Counted from the first letter of the stretch, positions 23,396-33,232 are shown. The stretch is DNA of 35,699 nt from Sphingobacteriales bacterium (GCA_026391525.1 JAPLEF010000128.1:1-35699); one strand, 5' to 3'. Numbers and translations are program-made. The notes: generated by a model from the letters alone, not told the origin.

Positions 23396-24319
23396 ATGTC
23401 ACTGATTACCGTCGGCACCATGGCCTTTGACGCGATTGAAACCCCTTTCGGCAAAGTTGAAAAGATCATAGGTGGTTCTGCCACTTATGTTGCTTATGCA
23501 GCCAGTAATTTTATCAATAAAGTGCAACAGATTTCTATCGTAGGCTACGATTTCCCGGAGGATGAAATGCAGGAAATGAAAAAAAGGGGCATCATCATGG
23601 AAGGTGTGGAAGTGGTGCCCGACAAAAAATCTTTTTTCTGGAGCGGCAGATATCATCTCGATATGAATACACGCGATACCTTGATTACCGACCTGAACGT
23701 GCTGGAAGATTTCAATCCAATTGTACCCGAAAGTTACCAGGGTACAGAATTCCTGATGCTGGGAAACCTCATGCCGAAACTACAACTGAGTGTAATCAAC
23801 CAATTGCGGGTAAGGCCAAAGCTGATCGTACTCGATACGATGAATTTCTGGATGGATATCGCACTGGATGATTTGAAAGCCGTATTGAAAAAAATTGATG
23901 TTTTGCTGGTAAATGATGGCGAAGCCCGGCAATTGAGCGGGGAAGTATCGCTGGTTAAAGCAGCAAAAGTGATCATGAACATGGGGCCAAGGTTTCTCAT
24001 CATCAAAAAGGGCGAACATGGCGCCTTGCTCTTTCATGAAAACCATGTATTTTTCGCACCTGCGTTACCGTTAGAAGAAGTATTCGACCCAACTGGTGCA
24101 GGCGATACCTTTGCAGGAGGTTTCATCGGTTATCTCGCCAAAACAAAAGACATCAGTTTTGAAAATATGAAAACGGCCATCATCGTTGGTAGTGCAATGG
24201 CAAGTTTTTGTGTAGAAAAATTCGGTCCCGACCGTTTGAAAGAAATCAGCAAAGCTGATATTGATGAAAGGTTGAGTGAATTTGTACAATTGGTGAATTT
24301 TGATATAGACCTGGTTTAA
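23396..24319 (+). CDS. PfkB/ribokinase-family sugar or nucleoside kinase
   Basis: A 307-residue kinase of the PfkB superfamily. The N-terminal glycine-rich region (GKVEKIIGGSATYVAYAASN) binds substrate. The C-terminal signature DPTGAGDTFAGGFIGYLA contains the catalytic aspartate and anion hole. NDGEARQLSGE and IIKKGEHGALLF are also typical. Motifs do not fix the substrate; adenosine, ribose and other sugars are possible. The gene has a good promoter and is followed after nine bases by a small membrane protein gene, probably in one transcript. Confidence 0.93.
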   Translation: MSLITVGTMAFDAIETPFGKVEKIIGGSATYVAYAASNFINKVQQISIVGYDFPEDEMQEMKKRGIIMEGVEVVPDKKSFFWSGRYHLDMNTRDTLITDLNVLEDFNPIVPESYQGTEFLMLGNLMPKLQLSVINQLRVRPKLIVLDTMNFWMDIALDDLKAVLKKIDVLLVNDGEARQLSGEVSLVKAAKVIMNMGPRFLIIKKGEHGALLFHENHVFFAPALPLEEVFDPTGAGDTFAGGFIGYLAKTKDISFENMKTAIIVGSAMASFCVEKFGPDRLKEISKADIDERLSEFVQLVNFDIDLV

Positions 24320-24328
24320 GAAATTTAC

Positions 24329-24616
24329 ATGCTCGACATTATCATCCTTTATTTCATTTGCAAGAAGATGGGGCGCATCGCTACTGCAAAAGGCCTGAAA
24401 CCCCTGAACTGGAAATTATTCACCATTTTCACCTGGATCTTGTTTGAGGTGATCGGATTCTTAATTGCCGTTAACCTTTTTGGATTCAGAAAAGATAATG
24501 CGATTGCTGTAATGCTCTTTGTAGTGGCTTTTGCATTTGGCGGGTATTTAATCGTACAGTTTGCTTTAGACCGAATGCCGGATCAAAAAAAGGATGGTTT
24601 TGGAGGTAGTATGTAA
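24329..24616 (+). CDS. Small conserved-type membrane protein
   Basis: A 95-residue protein with about three hydrophobic segments: a short one at residues 2-11, then TIFTWILFEVIGFLIAVNLF (32-51) and an AVMLFVVAFAFGGYLIVQFA-like segment near 60-78. A short charged tail (RMPDQKKDGFGG) ends it. KKMGRIATAKGLKPLNW between the first two segments is a basic loop, likely cytoplasmic. I do not know its function. It begins nine bases after the kinase stop. About 210 bp of AT-rich sequence without recognised features follow. Confidence 0.75.
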   Translation: MLDIIILYFICKKMGRIATAKGLKPLNWKLFTIFTWILFEVIGFLIAVNLFGFRKDNAIAVMLFVVAFAFGGYLIVQFALDRMPDQKKDGFGGSM

Positions 24617-24827
24617 AATCAAAGTTTTGCCCCTTGTTAAAATAGTCGTTTAGAAAGGTTTAATAAAAACTGCCGAATTTTTATTTACAATCATCTTCTT
24701 TATCGTCATCATTCACTCCATCTTTTATGGTAGCAGATTAGTTTTAAAAAGTGATTCTTAAAATGAAATATCTTTTTTGGAGATATTATTTACGATTTCT
24801 TACCTTCAAACAATTATTATACCATCT

Positions 24828-25553
24828 ATGGATAAATTCATATTCATGTCAAGAACATTCTTACTCTTGCTAATGGCATTGATAATTCAACAAGCATCAG
24901 CGCAAAAGAAACCATCAAAATATCCCGATGGCGTAATTATGAAAAAGGGTGTAAAATTTTCCGGCCTAAATTTTGAAATCAACAACAAAAAAACGGAAAA
25001 TGAAAATCTATTGGTAACTTTTATAGTTGACGAAAAGAAAAAAGGGTTTAAAATTCGAATTGATCCAGGTTATATCATCAAAGAAAATTTGGGGGTAGGT
25101 TTAGGATTTTCGTATGGGTTTGATAATAAAACTATCCTTCAAAAAAATTCGGATGGTACACTTACAGATATCCGAAGTCTTCAACGTGAATTCGCCATTC
25201 GCCCTTTTGTAAAACAATTTATCCAACTTGGCCGTTCACATAAATTTTATATTGTAATACCAACTGAACTTCAAATTGGATATGAAAGTAAACTCACTGA
25301 ATCAACCACACAAAACATACTTACCCGCAACTATAAGGAAACCCGTTTTTATGGTATTGAGATGCGACCCGGCTTACTTGCTTTCCTTGTTGAGAATTTT
25401 GGTTTTGAAGTTAATGTAGGAGCTTTTGGTTTGCGCTCTTCAGTTGAAAAAGGTAAATCAACCAATCAACCAGATAGCCGGGTACAAAAAAACGATTTAA
25501 GTTTACAAATAAATCTGCTTCAGTTAACGCTGGGCTTTTCAATTTACTTTTGA
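24828..25553 (+). CDS. Putative outer-membrane beta-barrel protein
   Basis: A 241-residue exported protein. The start at 24828 gives MDKFIFMSRTFLLLLMALII followed by QQASAQ, a good signal peptide. An in-frame ATG at 24777 would add 17 residues ahead of the signal and is less likely; ATG 24846 is also possible. The mature part has alternating amphipathic strands (FKIRIDPGYII, LGVGLGFSYGF, FYIVIPTELQIGYES, FGFEVNVGAFGL) and ends LTLGFSIYF with a terminal aromatic residue, typical of outer-membrane barrels. No specific family is recognised. It is followed with one base between by the PCMD lipoprotein gene, so the two are translationally coupled and may act together at the cell surface. Confidence 0.72.
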   Translation: MDKFIFMSRTFLLLLMALIIQQASAQKKPSKYPDGVIMKKGVKFSGLNFEINNKKTENENLLVTFIVDEKKKGFKIRIDPGYIIKENLGVGLGFSYGFDNKTILQKNSDGTLTDIRSLQREFAIRPFVKQFIQLGRSHKFYIVIPTELQIGYESKLTESTTQNILTRNYKETRFYGIEMRPGLLAFLVENFGFEVNVGAFGLRSSVEKGKSTNQPDSRVQKNDLSLQINLLQLTLGFSIYF

Positions 25554-25554
25554 C

Positions 25555-26604
25555 ATGAAAAAGTGGGTCATTTATTGCTGCATAACGATTTGTTTCAGTG
25601 CATGCGTTAAAGAACAACAATTTGGCGCTTCCCGTTTCAAACAGATTTTTTACTTCAGTGTACCCGCGCAAGCAGGGATTACTGAAATTGATGAAGACAG
25701 CTTGATTATTCGTATCATAGTTGACGCACAAGCCGACCTTACACAAATTGCTCCGGATTCCATTCGGCTTAGTACATACGCCACTATATCACCGGCAACC
25801 GGCATAGCACAAGATTTTAGCCAACCAGTAATTTACACCGTTCGTGCTGAAGATGGCAGTACTGCCTCCTATAAAGTAATCATAACTAACGGTGCCGCCA
25901 ATCCACAATTAGAAAATTCCAGTTTTGATCTTTGGTACACGCCAGGAGGGGTAAATTACCTGGAGCCAGGGTCTGACCAAAATACCATATGGGCAACCGG
26001 CAACCCAGGCGTAGTAACCATTGCAGCACCTAATGTAACACCGCTAACTATTTCCGGCAGTGATCTGGGAGCACAATTGCTTACGCGCGATTTAGGCACA
26101 TTGGGTCAAATTGCCGGTCAACGAATGGCTGCAGGAAGCATGTTTACAGGTGATTTTGTACTCGACATAGCCAACCCTTTAAACTCTCCACGATTCGGTA
26201 TTGCTTTCACCTCCCGTCCACAAAGCTTTACTATCAGTTATACTTATGCACCAGGCACACCATATCGTGCGGGTAATGGACAAATTCTCACCAAAGAAGA
26301 TTCCTGTGATATCTATTTATTGCTCGAAAATCGTACTGGAAGTGTCACTAAAAGATTGGCAACGGGATGGTTTAGAAGTGGAGAAAGCCAATCAAATTTT
26401 ACCAGTATTAACGTACCCATGATTTATGGAAATTTACCAGCAGGTTCACCATCTTATTTATTTCCTGTAAATGGATTATTTGGTTCATCCTCCGACCCTG
26501 TTACCCATCTCACTTTTGTAGCTTCTTCAAGTGCAAACGGCGCAATGTTTGAAGGTGGTACTAATTCTACTCTGGTATTAAATAATCTTTCGCTGATTTA
26601 TTAA
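25555..26604 (+). CDS. PCMD-domain lipoprotein (putative carbohydrate-related surface protein)
   Basis: A 349-residue lipoprotein. The signal ends in CFSAC (Cys17). Residues about 25-120 resemble a DUF5018-like Ig-type module (ISPATGIAQDFSQPVIYTVR, then AEDGSTASYKVIITNG). The remainder matches the PCMD (putative carbohydrate metabolism domain) pattern, with NSSFDLWYTPGGVNYLEPGS, then GQRMAAGSMFTGDFVLDI, then NPLNSPRFGIAFTSRP and the closing LVLNNLSLIY. PCMD proteins occur in Bacteroidota polysaccharide loci, but no SusC/SusD or glycosidase genes are present here. Start and upstream stop are separated by one base. The family call is good; the ligand is unknown. Confidence 0.85.
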   Translation: MKKWVIYCCITICFSACVKEQQFGASRFKQIFYFSVPAQAGITEIDEDSLIIRIIVDAQADLTQIAPDSIRLSTYATISPATGIAQDFSQPVIYTVRAEDGSTASYKVIITNGAANPQLENSSFDLWYTPGGVNYLEPGSDQNTIWATGNPGVVTIAAPNVTPLTISGSDLGAQLLTRDLGTLGQIAGQRMAAGSMFTGDFVLDIANPLNSPRFGIAFTSRPQSFTISYTYAPGTPYRAGNGQILTKEDSCDIYLLLENRTGSVTKRLATGWFRSGESQSNFTSINVPMIYGNLPAGSPSYLFPVNGLFGSSSDPVTHLTFVASSSANGAMFEGGTNSTLVLNNLSLIY

Positions 26605-26650
26605 TAAAACATGCGTTATATTTTTTATGATTTGAAATGATGAATTGAAG

Positions 26651-28216
26651 TTAACTACATTCGTAATCTAAAATTTCAATGGTTCGGTCATACAATGCCT
26701 TCGCTCTTTCGGGGCTGCTACCAACTGCTACCAAACCCAGTTTACCAAACTCAGATAAAGCTCCAACAAGATGAAACATCACGCCTTCCTGTGCTGCACC
26801 ATCATACATGAGTTCATGATAAATGCTGATGTCAATAAGATCGTCGGGGGTAAGGCCAATATATTTGCTGCTTGATACATTATCAGAAGCCATGTAAAAC
26901 CGCTGGTTCCCGCTTGCCGTGTGATAAGTACCCGATAAGGCATCATATACTCCATCTGTTAAAAACTGGAGGAGCAAAAATGGATGGGTTGTTCCACCCT
27001 TCCGAAGGTTGATTTCAATGGCATAATGTTTCCAAACGCCATCTTCCTGAAGTATCGAAATGAAGTCGATGGCAAAACGCCCTATTACCCCTTTCTTAAT
27101 CAGCACTTTGGCAATTTTTTCACCTGCAGCCGCCAATGATTGATTGTAACCGGGATTAGCAGGGAATACAGCTCCTAAAAATATCTGGCCATCTTCACCC
27201 CCAAGCAGCTGATCGTGCGTACTCAGAATTTCTACTTTACCTGCCGGAGTAATCAGGCATTGTACCGAAGGAGAAGTTTTTATTTCGCCTTCTAAAAATA
27301 CCTCAACGATACCTCCCATGCCCGTAAATTTTTCAAAGAAAAGTTGATGGCTCACTTCAGGTGATACGGGTTTAAAATGATCATCGAGTGTTGCAGCAAT
27401 AGCTTCTGCAGTTACCCAACCCTGCCTATCTGAAGTATACGTATAAATAGCGTTTCCATCGCCACTGAAACCATCATTAACTTTCACTACTGCTTTGTGC
27501 AGCTCCGGATGTGTTTGTTTAAGTTGATAAAGGGCATTGCAGATGTCTTCTTTGCTGTGAAGATCTTCATATCCATCCGGGAATGGCACCCCACTTTCAC
27601 GGAAAGTTTTTCGGCCGCCTGATTTGGATCCCTCATAATATTTATCCGGATCGGTGCCAAAAAGAGGAATACCTAAACTAACTGCCAATGTTTTTTCGAA
27701 TGGCGTGATATTGTAACAGGTAAGATGTGCCGAATGCTCATCCGGAATCAATTCTTTGATACGCGCAATCAACCTTGGACGGTCGAGTACTTTTTCAGTT
27801 AACGATTTCACCGATGCATCATAACAACTGATCATCGCGAGCCTTTTGCGTGCATGGTGACTGGTAATGCCCGGGAGGAGATGGAGATAGTAATCTACAA
27901 TGGTATCTTCAATCGGCATGCTGCTGATGTAAATGATTCTGGTAAGCGGCATGCGAAGCAACATCAGTAAGCACAACATCCTTTCTTCGTAATGAACAAC
28001 TCCTTTTATTTTAGATAGGATATCCTGATCGAGCGTAAGGGAAGGGAGTATCACTACTGTTCGGGGTGCCAGTTTATCGGGAAAAACCTTTTCGTATTGT
28101 TCAGCAAAGCCTTTTTGTAAATGGGCAAATTGCTGTGTCTCTGCTTCTGATCCGGCAGGAAAAAATAGTTGACCAGGTTGAAAAGTTTTACCTCCCGGTA
28201 GATTGATGTACCGCAT
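26651..28216 (-). CDS. PGM1-related ATP-grasp peptide ligase-like protein
   Basis: A 521-residue protein of the ATP-grasp family annotated as PGM1-related; PGM1 is the Streptomyces ligase that builds pheganomycin peptides. N-terminal half: PRTVVILPSLTLDQDILSKI, then EERMLCLLMLLRMPLTRIIY, then ISSMPI. ATP-grasp part: RKTFRESGVPFPDGYEDLHS, KAVVKVNDGFSGDGNAIYTY, FFEKFTGMGGIVEVFLEGE, and the metal-binding end AIDFISIL followed by AIEINLRKGGTTHPFLLLQF. The C-terminal part (about 440-521) completes the family. The substrate is not known; peptide-bond or amide formation is inferred. It is downstream of an oligopeptidase B gene by 52 bp on the same strand. No natural-product genes are adjacent. Confidence 0.85.
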   Translation of the reverse strand: MRYINLPGGKTFQPGQLFFPAGSEAETQQFAHLQKGFAEQYEKVFPDKLAPRTVVILPSLTLDQDILSKIKGVVHYEERMLCLLMLLRMPLTRIIYISSMPIEDTIVDYYLHLLPGITSHHARKRLAMISCYDASVKSLTEKVLDRPRLIARIKELIPDEHSAHLTCYNITPFEKTLAVSLGIPLFGTDPDKYYEGSKSGGRKTFRESGVPFPDGYEDLHSKEDICNALYQLKQTHPELHKAVVKVNDGFSGDGNAIYTYTSDRQGWVTAEAIAATLDDHFKPVSPEVSHQLFFEKFTGMGGIVEVFLEGEIKTSPSVQCLITPAGKVEILSTHDQLLGGEDGQIFLGAVFPANPGYNQSLAAAGEKIAKVLIKKGVIGRFAIDFISILQEDGVWKHYAIEINLRKGGTTHPFLLLQFLTDGVYDALSGTYHTASGNQRFYMASDNVSSSKYIGLTPDDLIDISIYHELMYDGAAQEGVMFHLVGALSEFGKLGLVAVGSSPERAKALYDRTIEILDYECS

Positions 28217-28268
28217 ACATTTTATTTTTGTTATCGGAAAATTAAATAGAAAAATGTATTCAAAAAAC

Positions 28269-30428
28269 TTAACGGGGCATCCCTTCCAAGGTTAATAAAA
28301 AAGCATATTCCCTGGCACGGTCTCTTAATGATTTAAAACGCCCTGACGCACCACCATGCCCTGCTTCCATATTGGTATACAACAGAAGAATATTATGATC
28401 TGTTTTATAATCCCGCAATTTAGCTACCCATTTTTGGGGTTCAAAATATTGAACCTGACTATCATGTAAACCGGTTGTAACCAACATATTCGGATAGGCT
28501 TGTCGGGTAACGTTTTCATAAGGCGAGTAGGATTTCATATAAAAATAACTTTCCTTATCGGCAGGGTTGCCCCATTCATCGTACTCATTGGTGGTAAGCG
28601 GAATGCTGGCATCACTCATCGTATTGATAACGTCTACAAAAGGAACGGCTGCAATAACTCCTTGCCATAATTCGGGCCGCATATTCACGATGGCGCCCAT
28701 CAACAAACCTCCGGCACTTCCACCGGAAGCATATAAGTGAGCCGGCGAAGTATATTTTTCTTTTACCAAAAATTCAGCGCAGGCAATGAAATCAGTAAAG
28801 CTGTTCTTCTTCTTCATCATTTTCGCATCTTCATACCAATAACGACCCATTTCTTGTCCACCCCGAATATGCGCAATCGCAAAGCAAAAGCCACGATCCA
28901 GTAAACTTAAACGAACGCTGCTAAAGCTGGCATCGGTTGTGCTGCCATAAGAGCCATATCCATACATAAGCAAAGCTGAAAGGCCGTCTTTTTTATATCC
29001 TTTTCGATATACCAGCGAAATAGGTATCAATGTACCATCGGATGCTGTGGCATGAATTCTTTCCGCTACATAATTTGATGCATTAAAACCTCCCAATACT
29101 TCTTGTTGCTTCATCAATTTCTTCTCACGGGTTTGCATGTCATAATCAAATACGGTAGAAGGAGTTGTTAGTGAAGTATAATTAAAACGGATCACACGTG
29201 ATAAATAATCAGGCGTACTCATGATTCCGGCAGTATATGTAGGTTCATCAAATGCAAGATAGTGGGAACTATGATCATCATTTTTAAAAATATGGATTTG
29301 CGATAAACCTTTACTTCGTTCAGAGATTACTAAAAACTCCTTAAAACAATCGAATGATTGAATCAATATTTTTTCATCGTGGGGTACTAATTCTTTCCAT
29401 GCAGTAGCCGCTGTTTGGACTTCTGCACAAGTCATGATTCTAAAATTGCGGGCCGACCAATTGGTTAGGATGTAAAATTGATTATTGGCATGATTCACTT
29501 CATACAATACTTCTTTCATTCTTGGCTGAAACACCTGAAAAGTTCCTAATGGATTATCGGCTTTCAAAATGCGGGTTTCAGCCGATAGTGTGGCGAGTGA
29601 TACGATAAATAGGTACTCATCCGACTTGCTTCTTTCTATATAAATATAATTGCTGGGGTCTTTCTCCTCATAAACTACTGCATCTTTCGTAACTGCATCT
29701 CCCAATTGATGCCGCATGATTTTTTCCGACAAAAGCGTCACCGGATTTTTTGAGGTGTAAAAGAAAGTCTTATTGTCTGCAGCCCAAACCGGATTGCCTT
29801 CAGTGTTTGAAATTTCATCACTGTAAATTTTTCCTGTTTCTAAGTTCTTCACATAAATTTTATACTGCCTGCGTGAAAGGACATCTATGCCATATGCCAG
29901 CAGTTTATTATCCGGACTAATATCAAAACCGGTAGCAGAAAAATAATTATGGCCCTCAGCCATCGCGTTAACATCAAGCAATACTTCTTCCGGAGCTTCT
30001 AAATTTCCTTTTTTCCTGCAATACAGGAAGTAATCTTTCCCTTCAACCACACGGCTATAATAATAGTAGCCTTTATTGTATATTGGAACAGATTCATCTT
30101 TCTCTTTGATACGTGCCTTCATTTCATCATACAATCTTTCTTGTATGCCTTCTGTTGCCGCCATCATTCCTTTATAATAATCATTTTCTTCTTCCAGATT
30201 TTTTATAACCATATTGCTGTCGGGTCCTTTCTTGAAATAGGCATTCATCCAGAAATAGTCATCAACTCGTGTATCACCGTGTGTTGTAAATGTGGTTGGT
30301 TTTTTTAAGGCTACCGGAGGCTTTGGTTGATCGGGCCATGCTGTTGGCGTATTCATGATTTTAACTTGTGCTTTTAGAGCACCAACACTTAGCAATGCTA
30401 TAACTGAAAAAATAGCGGAAAACTTCAT
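28269..30428 (-). CDS. ptrB: Oligopeptidase B-like prolyl oligopeptidase (S9A), exported
   Basis: Serine peptidase that cleaves short peptides after basic residues. It has 719 residues: a signal peptide (MKFSAIFSVIALLSVGALKA, then Q), a beta-propeller (about 80-430) and an alpha/beta-hydrolase domain. The catalytic triad is Ser571 (GGSAGG), Asp656 (TTGLHDSQVQ) and His691 (EAGHGGASGRF). GYGSYGSTTDASFSSVRLSL and PLTTNEYDEWGNP closely match E. coli oligopeptidase B. The signal peptide suggests a periplasmic enzyme, unlike the cytoplasmic E. coli protein. It lies 26 bp after the lamin-tail protein gene and 52 bp before the ATP-grasp gene. Confidence 0.93.
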   Translation of the reverse strand: MKFSAIFSVIALLSVGALKAQVKIMNTPTAWPDQPKPPVALKKPTTFTTHGDTRVDDYFWMNAYFKKGPDSNMVIKNLEEENDYYKGMMAATEGIQERLYDEMKARIKEKDESVPIYNKGYYYYSRVVEGKDYFLYCRKKGNLEAPEEVLLDVNAMAEGHNYFSATGFDISPDNKLLAYGIDVLSRRQYKIYVKNLETGKIYSDEISNTEGNPVWAADNKTFFYTSKNPVTLLSEKIMRHQLGDAVTKDAVVYEEKDPSNYIYIERSKSDEYLFIVSLATLSAETRILKADNPLGTFQVFQPRMKEVLYEVNHANNQFYILTNWSARNFRIMTCAEVQTAATAWKELVPHDEKILIQSFDCFKEFLVISERSKGLSQIHIFKNDDHSSHYLAFDEPTYTAGIMSTPDYLSRVIRFNYTSLTTPSTVFDYDMQTREKKLMKQQEVLGGFNASNYVAERIHATASDGTLIPISLVYRKGYKKDGLSALLMYGYGSYGSTTDASFSSVRLSLLDRGFCFAIAHIRGGQEMGRYWYEDAKMMKKKNSFTDFIACAEFLVKEKYTSPAHLYASGGSAGGLLMGAIVNMRPELWQGVIAAVPFVDVINTMSDASIPLTTNEYDEWGNPADKESYFYMKSYSPYENVTRQAYPNMLVTTGLHDSQVQYFEPQKWVAKLRDYKTDHNILLLYTNMEAGHGGASGRFKSLRDRAREYAFLLTLEGMPR

Positions 30429-30454
30429 GTGGTAATTTTTAATGTAAAATGAAG

Positions 30455-33067
30455 TTATCGCTTTTTGGCCAGTACAATGCTGTTTTTATAACGCTTCGTA
30501 TTTCCATCTACATTAAAAACTTCTGTAAACAGGATATATAAACCCGGCTTAAGTGGTGCATCATTATCAGCAAGCCCATCCCATTTGAAAAAACCATTTC
30601 TCCCACACAATGAATTTTTTTGTAATTGCCGAACCAGTCTACCTATTGCATCAAAAACCAATATACTCAAAACATTTCCGTCAGTTTCGAACTGATAGCC
30701 GATCATTGCGAAATCATCTCTGCCATCCTGATCGGGACTGATTATTGCTGGTGTAACTGTGATAAGGCCTGAGACATTTTCAATTTGGCTTGATTGCGAA
30801 TTTTTATAAGTTGGAGTGCCATAACCAATATCTTTTGCAGCACTTTGCCAGTTGTTTTTATCCTGAGTTGCTGAGAAGTAACTGATCCGCTCCAATGAAA
30901 TACCTTCATCATTATCTATTAAAGGGTGATGCCAGTCATCACTATACGATAATGCATCCATCTCCCGGCCTTGTGCATCTAAAAGTAAAAGATCACCGGC
31001 ATCGTCGCTCATAGAAGGTATGGATGCAAGTTCAACTACAGACTGCAGATTTTTAACAACATAGGCAGCACTTAAAGATTGCTTATTAACAGTAAAGACC
31101 AAATGATCACCGGGGAAAAAAAGATAGGGGTTATTTGAACATGCCGTGATATCATCAATTTGTCCTGCATCATCTTTCCTTGCCAGATAGAGATTTTTAA
31201 GATCGAGAAGTTTACCACTCTTATTGTACAATTCAATAAAATCCTCCTGTTCAGGTTTGGGATTAAACAATATTTCATTGATCACCACATCAGCAGTATC
31301 AGTTCTTTCAGGAATACCCACCCTTACGGTATGCTTTGGCCCGATCGTATTCCCGCTGCAATCTTTTACTGATGTGGCATCAACCTGATAAATGATCCCT
31401 TTCTGCAAAGGCATAGGTAATTTCAGGATGATATCAGTGAAGAATGGCGGTATGGCAGTAACCAGCAATGGGTTGCCGATTCCCTGATCAATATGATAAG
31501 CCATAGGATTTTGAGCAGAGAAACGGTACAGACTTTCATCAAATTGCAAAACAAGATGCAAACTATCTGTAACGTATGCGCGAAGTAATTGAGGAGCTGT
31601 TGTATCGCTGTTCAATGCCGTAGTACTGTTTGATAATGATGGAGTGCCTCCCTGCGGATCGGTTGAAGCCGCCCAGTTAGAAGATCCGTTACAGGGATTG
31701 TTCACATCAATCATTTCTAACGACCAGCCACCTTCTTTCTTGAAATCCTGCTTATACCATTTATCGTTATAATCCACGGCATGTACAATGGTACTATCGG
31801 CAGCATGTAAAACCAGCGCAGTTCCACTATTGGCCAATGCAGGAAAACCTGTCACAGGCAAACCTGTACCTAAAGGAGCCAATAATTGTTGAGATGAAGG
31901 TGCGAAAATGATTATCCGGCCTCCTGCAGGAAAAAGATAATCGGTGAATCCTGATGAAACCGACTGACCGGCTGCAATACGCCAGTTCTTTAAATGGATA
32001 TCAAATCCGGTTGTGTTGGTGAGTTCCACCCATTCTGCTTCGGGTAAACCTACTGGAGGACTGGGATCTGCAAATATTTCACTCATTACGATATCGAAAG
32101 GAAGTGGCCGGTATCGCAGAAAAACGGTAAACAGGTCATTGGAAATATTTCCATTAAGGTCTTCAATGAATTGCACTTTAAGCTGTATGTTCATCCGATA
32201 AGGGAAGGTATCGGGAAAAACCAGATGAACTAAGGATTGGTTCAGGCTGTCGGCTAAAACATAGGTAGGGCTTCCGATACCGTTACCTGCCAGGTATTTT
32301 TGTGCATCAGTAACGGATGAAGCCAAAACCGGTTCATTGAATAGCACAGATAGTTTATTATTACCGGTTACGAATACCCGAAGTATTCCAGGGGCTGTAA
32401 CATCGGGTTGTAAAGTTCCAATGCTGATATCATCTGCATAATGCTTACCAAAGAAAGAAGCGGTGCTTTGTTTCACCAGCAATCCTGAAAAAAAAGAACC
32501 GCTGACGACTGCATCGGTGGCCTGTCCTTCAAAATAAACTGTGCCATTATTTGTTAGCCGCCATAAACGCCAAAGGTGAGCGCTATCGCAGGTTACCCGG
32601 AAACGAAAGTCGTTGTAGGATGAATTGAAAATCCCATTGATCCCATCAATAATCCTGATGATAGAATCGCCGGATTTGCGATAAAGACTCAGCTCATCTG
32701 ACGCACCTCCTGCACGAATGAAATAGCCATTATTGGTTGATGCATTGAGGTTTGCTGAAGAAGCGGTAAGGAAAAAATCGATATAATTGGTGGAAGAAGG
32801 GTTAAAATCCATGATAAGTCTTGCCGACCATTCCGTATTAGTGCTCATCGTATTGGCAACAGACAAATAAAATATGCTGTTAGTTTGTTGATGATTGCTT
32901 TGCAATTGAAGCGAATCGTTGATTTTCCAGGAAGCTGTATCGCCCTGCCAAACTGGATTTGCAGTGAAATTACTATCGGAGAACGACTCAGTTAACTGGG
33001 CAATAGCAACATTGACCGCCAGCAGTTGAAGTAAGGTGATCAACATTAGTACATGCGGGATTTTCAT
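30455..33067 (-). CDS. Large secreted lamin-tail-domain protein with gliding-type C-terminus
   Basis: An 870-residue exported protein. The signal peptide ends near VAIAQ (about 24). Domains in order: a lectin-like jelly-roll region (about 25-215), an SbsA-like Ig module (GILRVFVTGNNKLSVLFNEP), lamin-tail domain 1 (IVMSEIFADPSPPVG, then EWVELTNTTGFDIHLKNWRI), a second Ig module (LLRAYVTDSLHLVLQFDESL), lamin-tail domain 2 (VVINEILFNPKPEQEDFIEL) and a C-terminal CHU_C/FlgD-like domain (ISPDQDGRDDFAMIGYQF, then KPGLYILF). Such C-termini are common on type IX-secreted or surface proteins in Bacteroidota; secretion by that route is inferred. The role is unknown, perhaps adhesion or envelope structure. 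It heads a three-gene minus-strand group. Confidence 0.87.
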   Translation of the reverse strand: MKIPHVLMLITLLQLLAVNVAIAQLTESFSDSNFTANPVWQGDTASWKINDSLQLQSNHQQTNSIFYLSVANTMSTNTEWSARLIMDFNPSSTNYIDFFLTASSANLNASTNNGYFIRAGGASDELSLYRKSGDSIIRIIDGINGIFNSSYNDFRFRVTCDSAHLWRLWRLTNNGTVYFEGQATDAVVSGSFFSGLLVKQSTASFFGKHYADDISIGTLQPDVTAPGILRVFVTGNNKLSVLFNEPVLASSVTDAQKYLAGNGIGSPTYVLADSLNQSLVHLVFPDTFPYRMNIQLKVQFIEDLNGNISNDLFTVFLRYRPLPFDIVMSEIFADPSPPVGLPEAEWVELTNTTGFDIHLKNWRIAAGQSVSSGFTDYLFPAGGRIIIFAPSSQQLLAPLGTGLPVTGFPALANSGTALVLHAADSTIVHAVDYNDKWYKQDFKKEGGWSLEMIDVNNPCNGSSNWAASTDPQGGTPSLSNSTTALNSDTTAPQLLRAYVTDSLHLVLQFDESLYRFSAQNPMAYHIDQGIGNPLLVTAIPPFFTDIILKLPMPLQKGIIYQVDATSVKDCSGNTIGPKHTVRVGIPERTDTADVVINEILFNPKPEQEDFIELYNKSGKLLDLKNLYLARKDDAGQIDDITACSNNPYLFFPGDHLVFTVNKQSLSAAYVVKNLQSVVELASIPSMSDDAGDLLLLDAQGREMDALSYSDDWHHPLIDNDEGISLERISYFSATQDKNNWQSAAKDIGYGTPTYKNSQSSQIENVSGLITVTPAIISPDQDGRDDFAMIGYQFETDGNVLSILVFDAIGRLVRQLQKNSLCGRNGFFKWDGLADNDAPLKPGLYILFTEVFNVDGNTKRYKNSIVLAKKR

Positions 33068-33071
33068 GAAT

Positions 33072-33079
33072 CAAAACTA
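33072..33079 (-). promoter_or_regulatory. -7 box for the lamin-tail protein gene
   Basis: Minus-strand TAGTTTTG matches TAnnTTTG. It ends only four bases before the ATG at 33067, so the transcript would be essentially leaderless; a start farther upstream from another promoter is also possible. Confidence 0.45.
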
Positions 33080-33232
33080 TTCCTCATAAAAAATCTTGAA
33101 ATGCTGTTTCCCTCATGAACAAAAAAGTTTTTCCTGCTGAAAAGTGGATGGTTTTCTTGTGGTTTTTTGATAATGATTTTTTTGCTTTTTATCATCAGCC
33201 GGAATAAGTAATTTCACATTCAAAAGTTAGTT

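Noticed and set aside
24617..24827. Small gene or riboswitch in the gap before the barrel protein
   Set aside because: AT-rich sequence with no convincing frame, hairpin series or known aptamer pattern.
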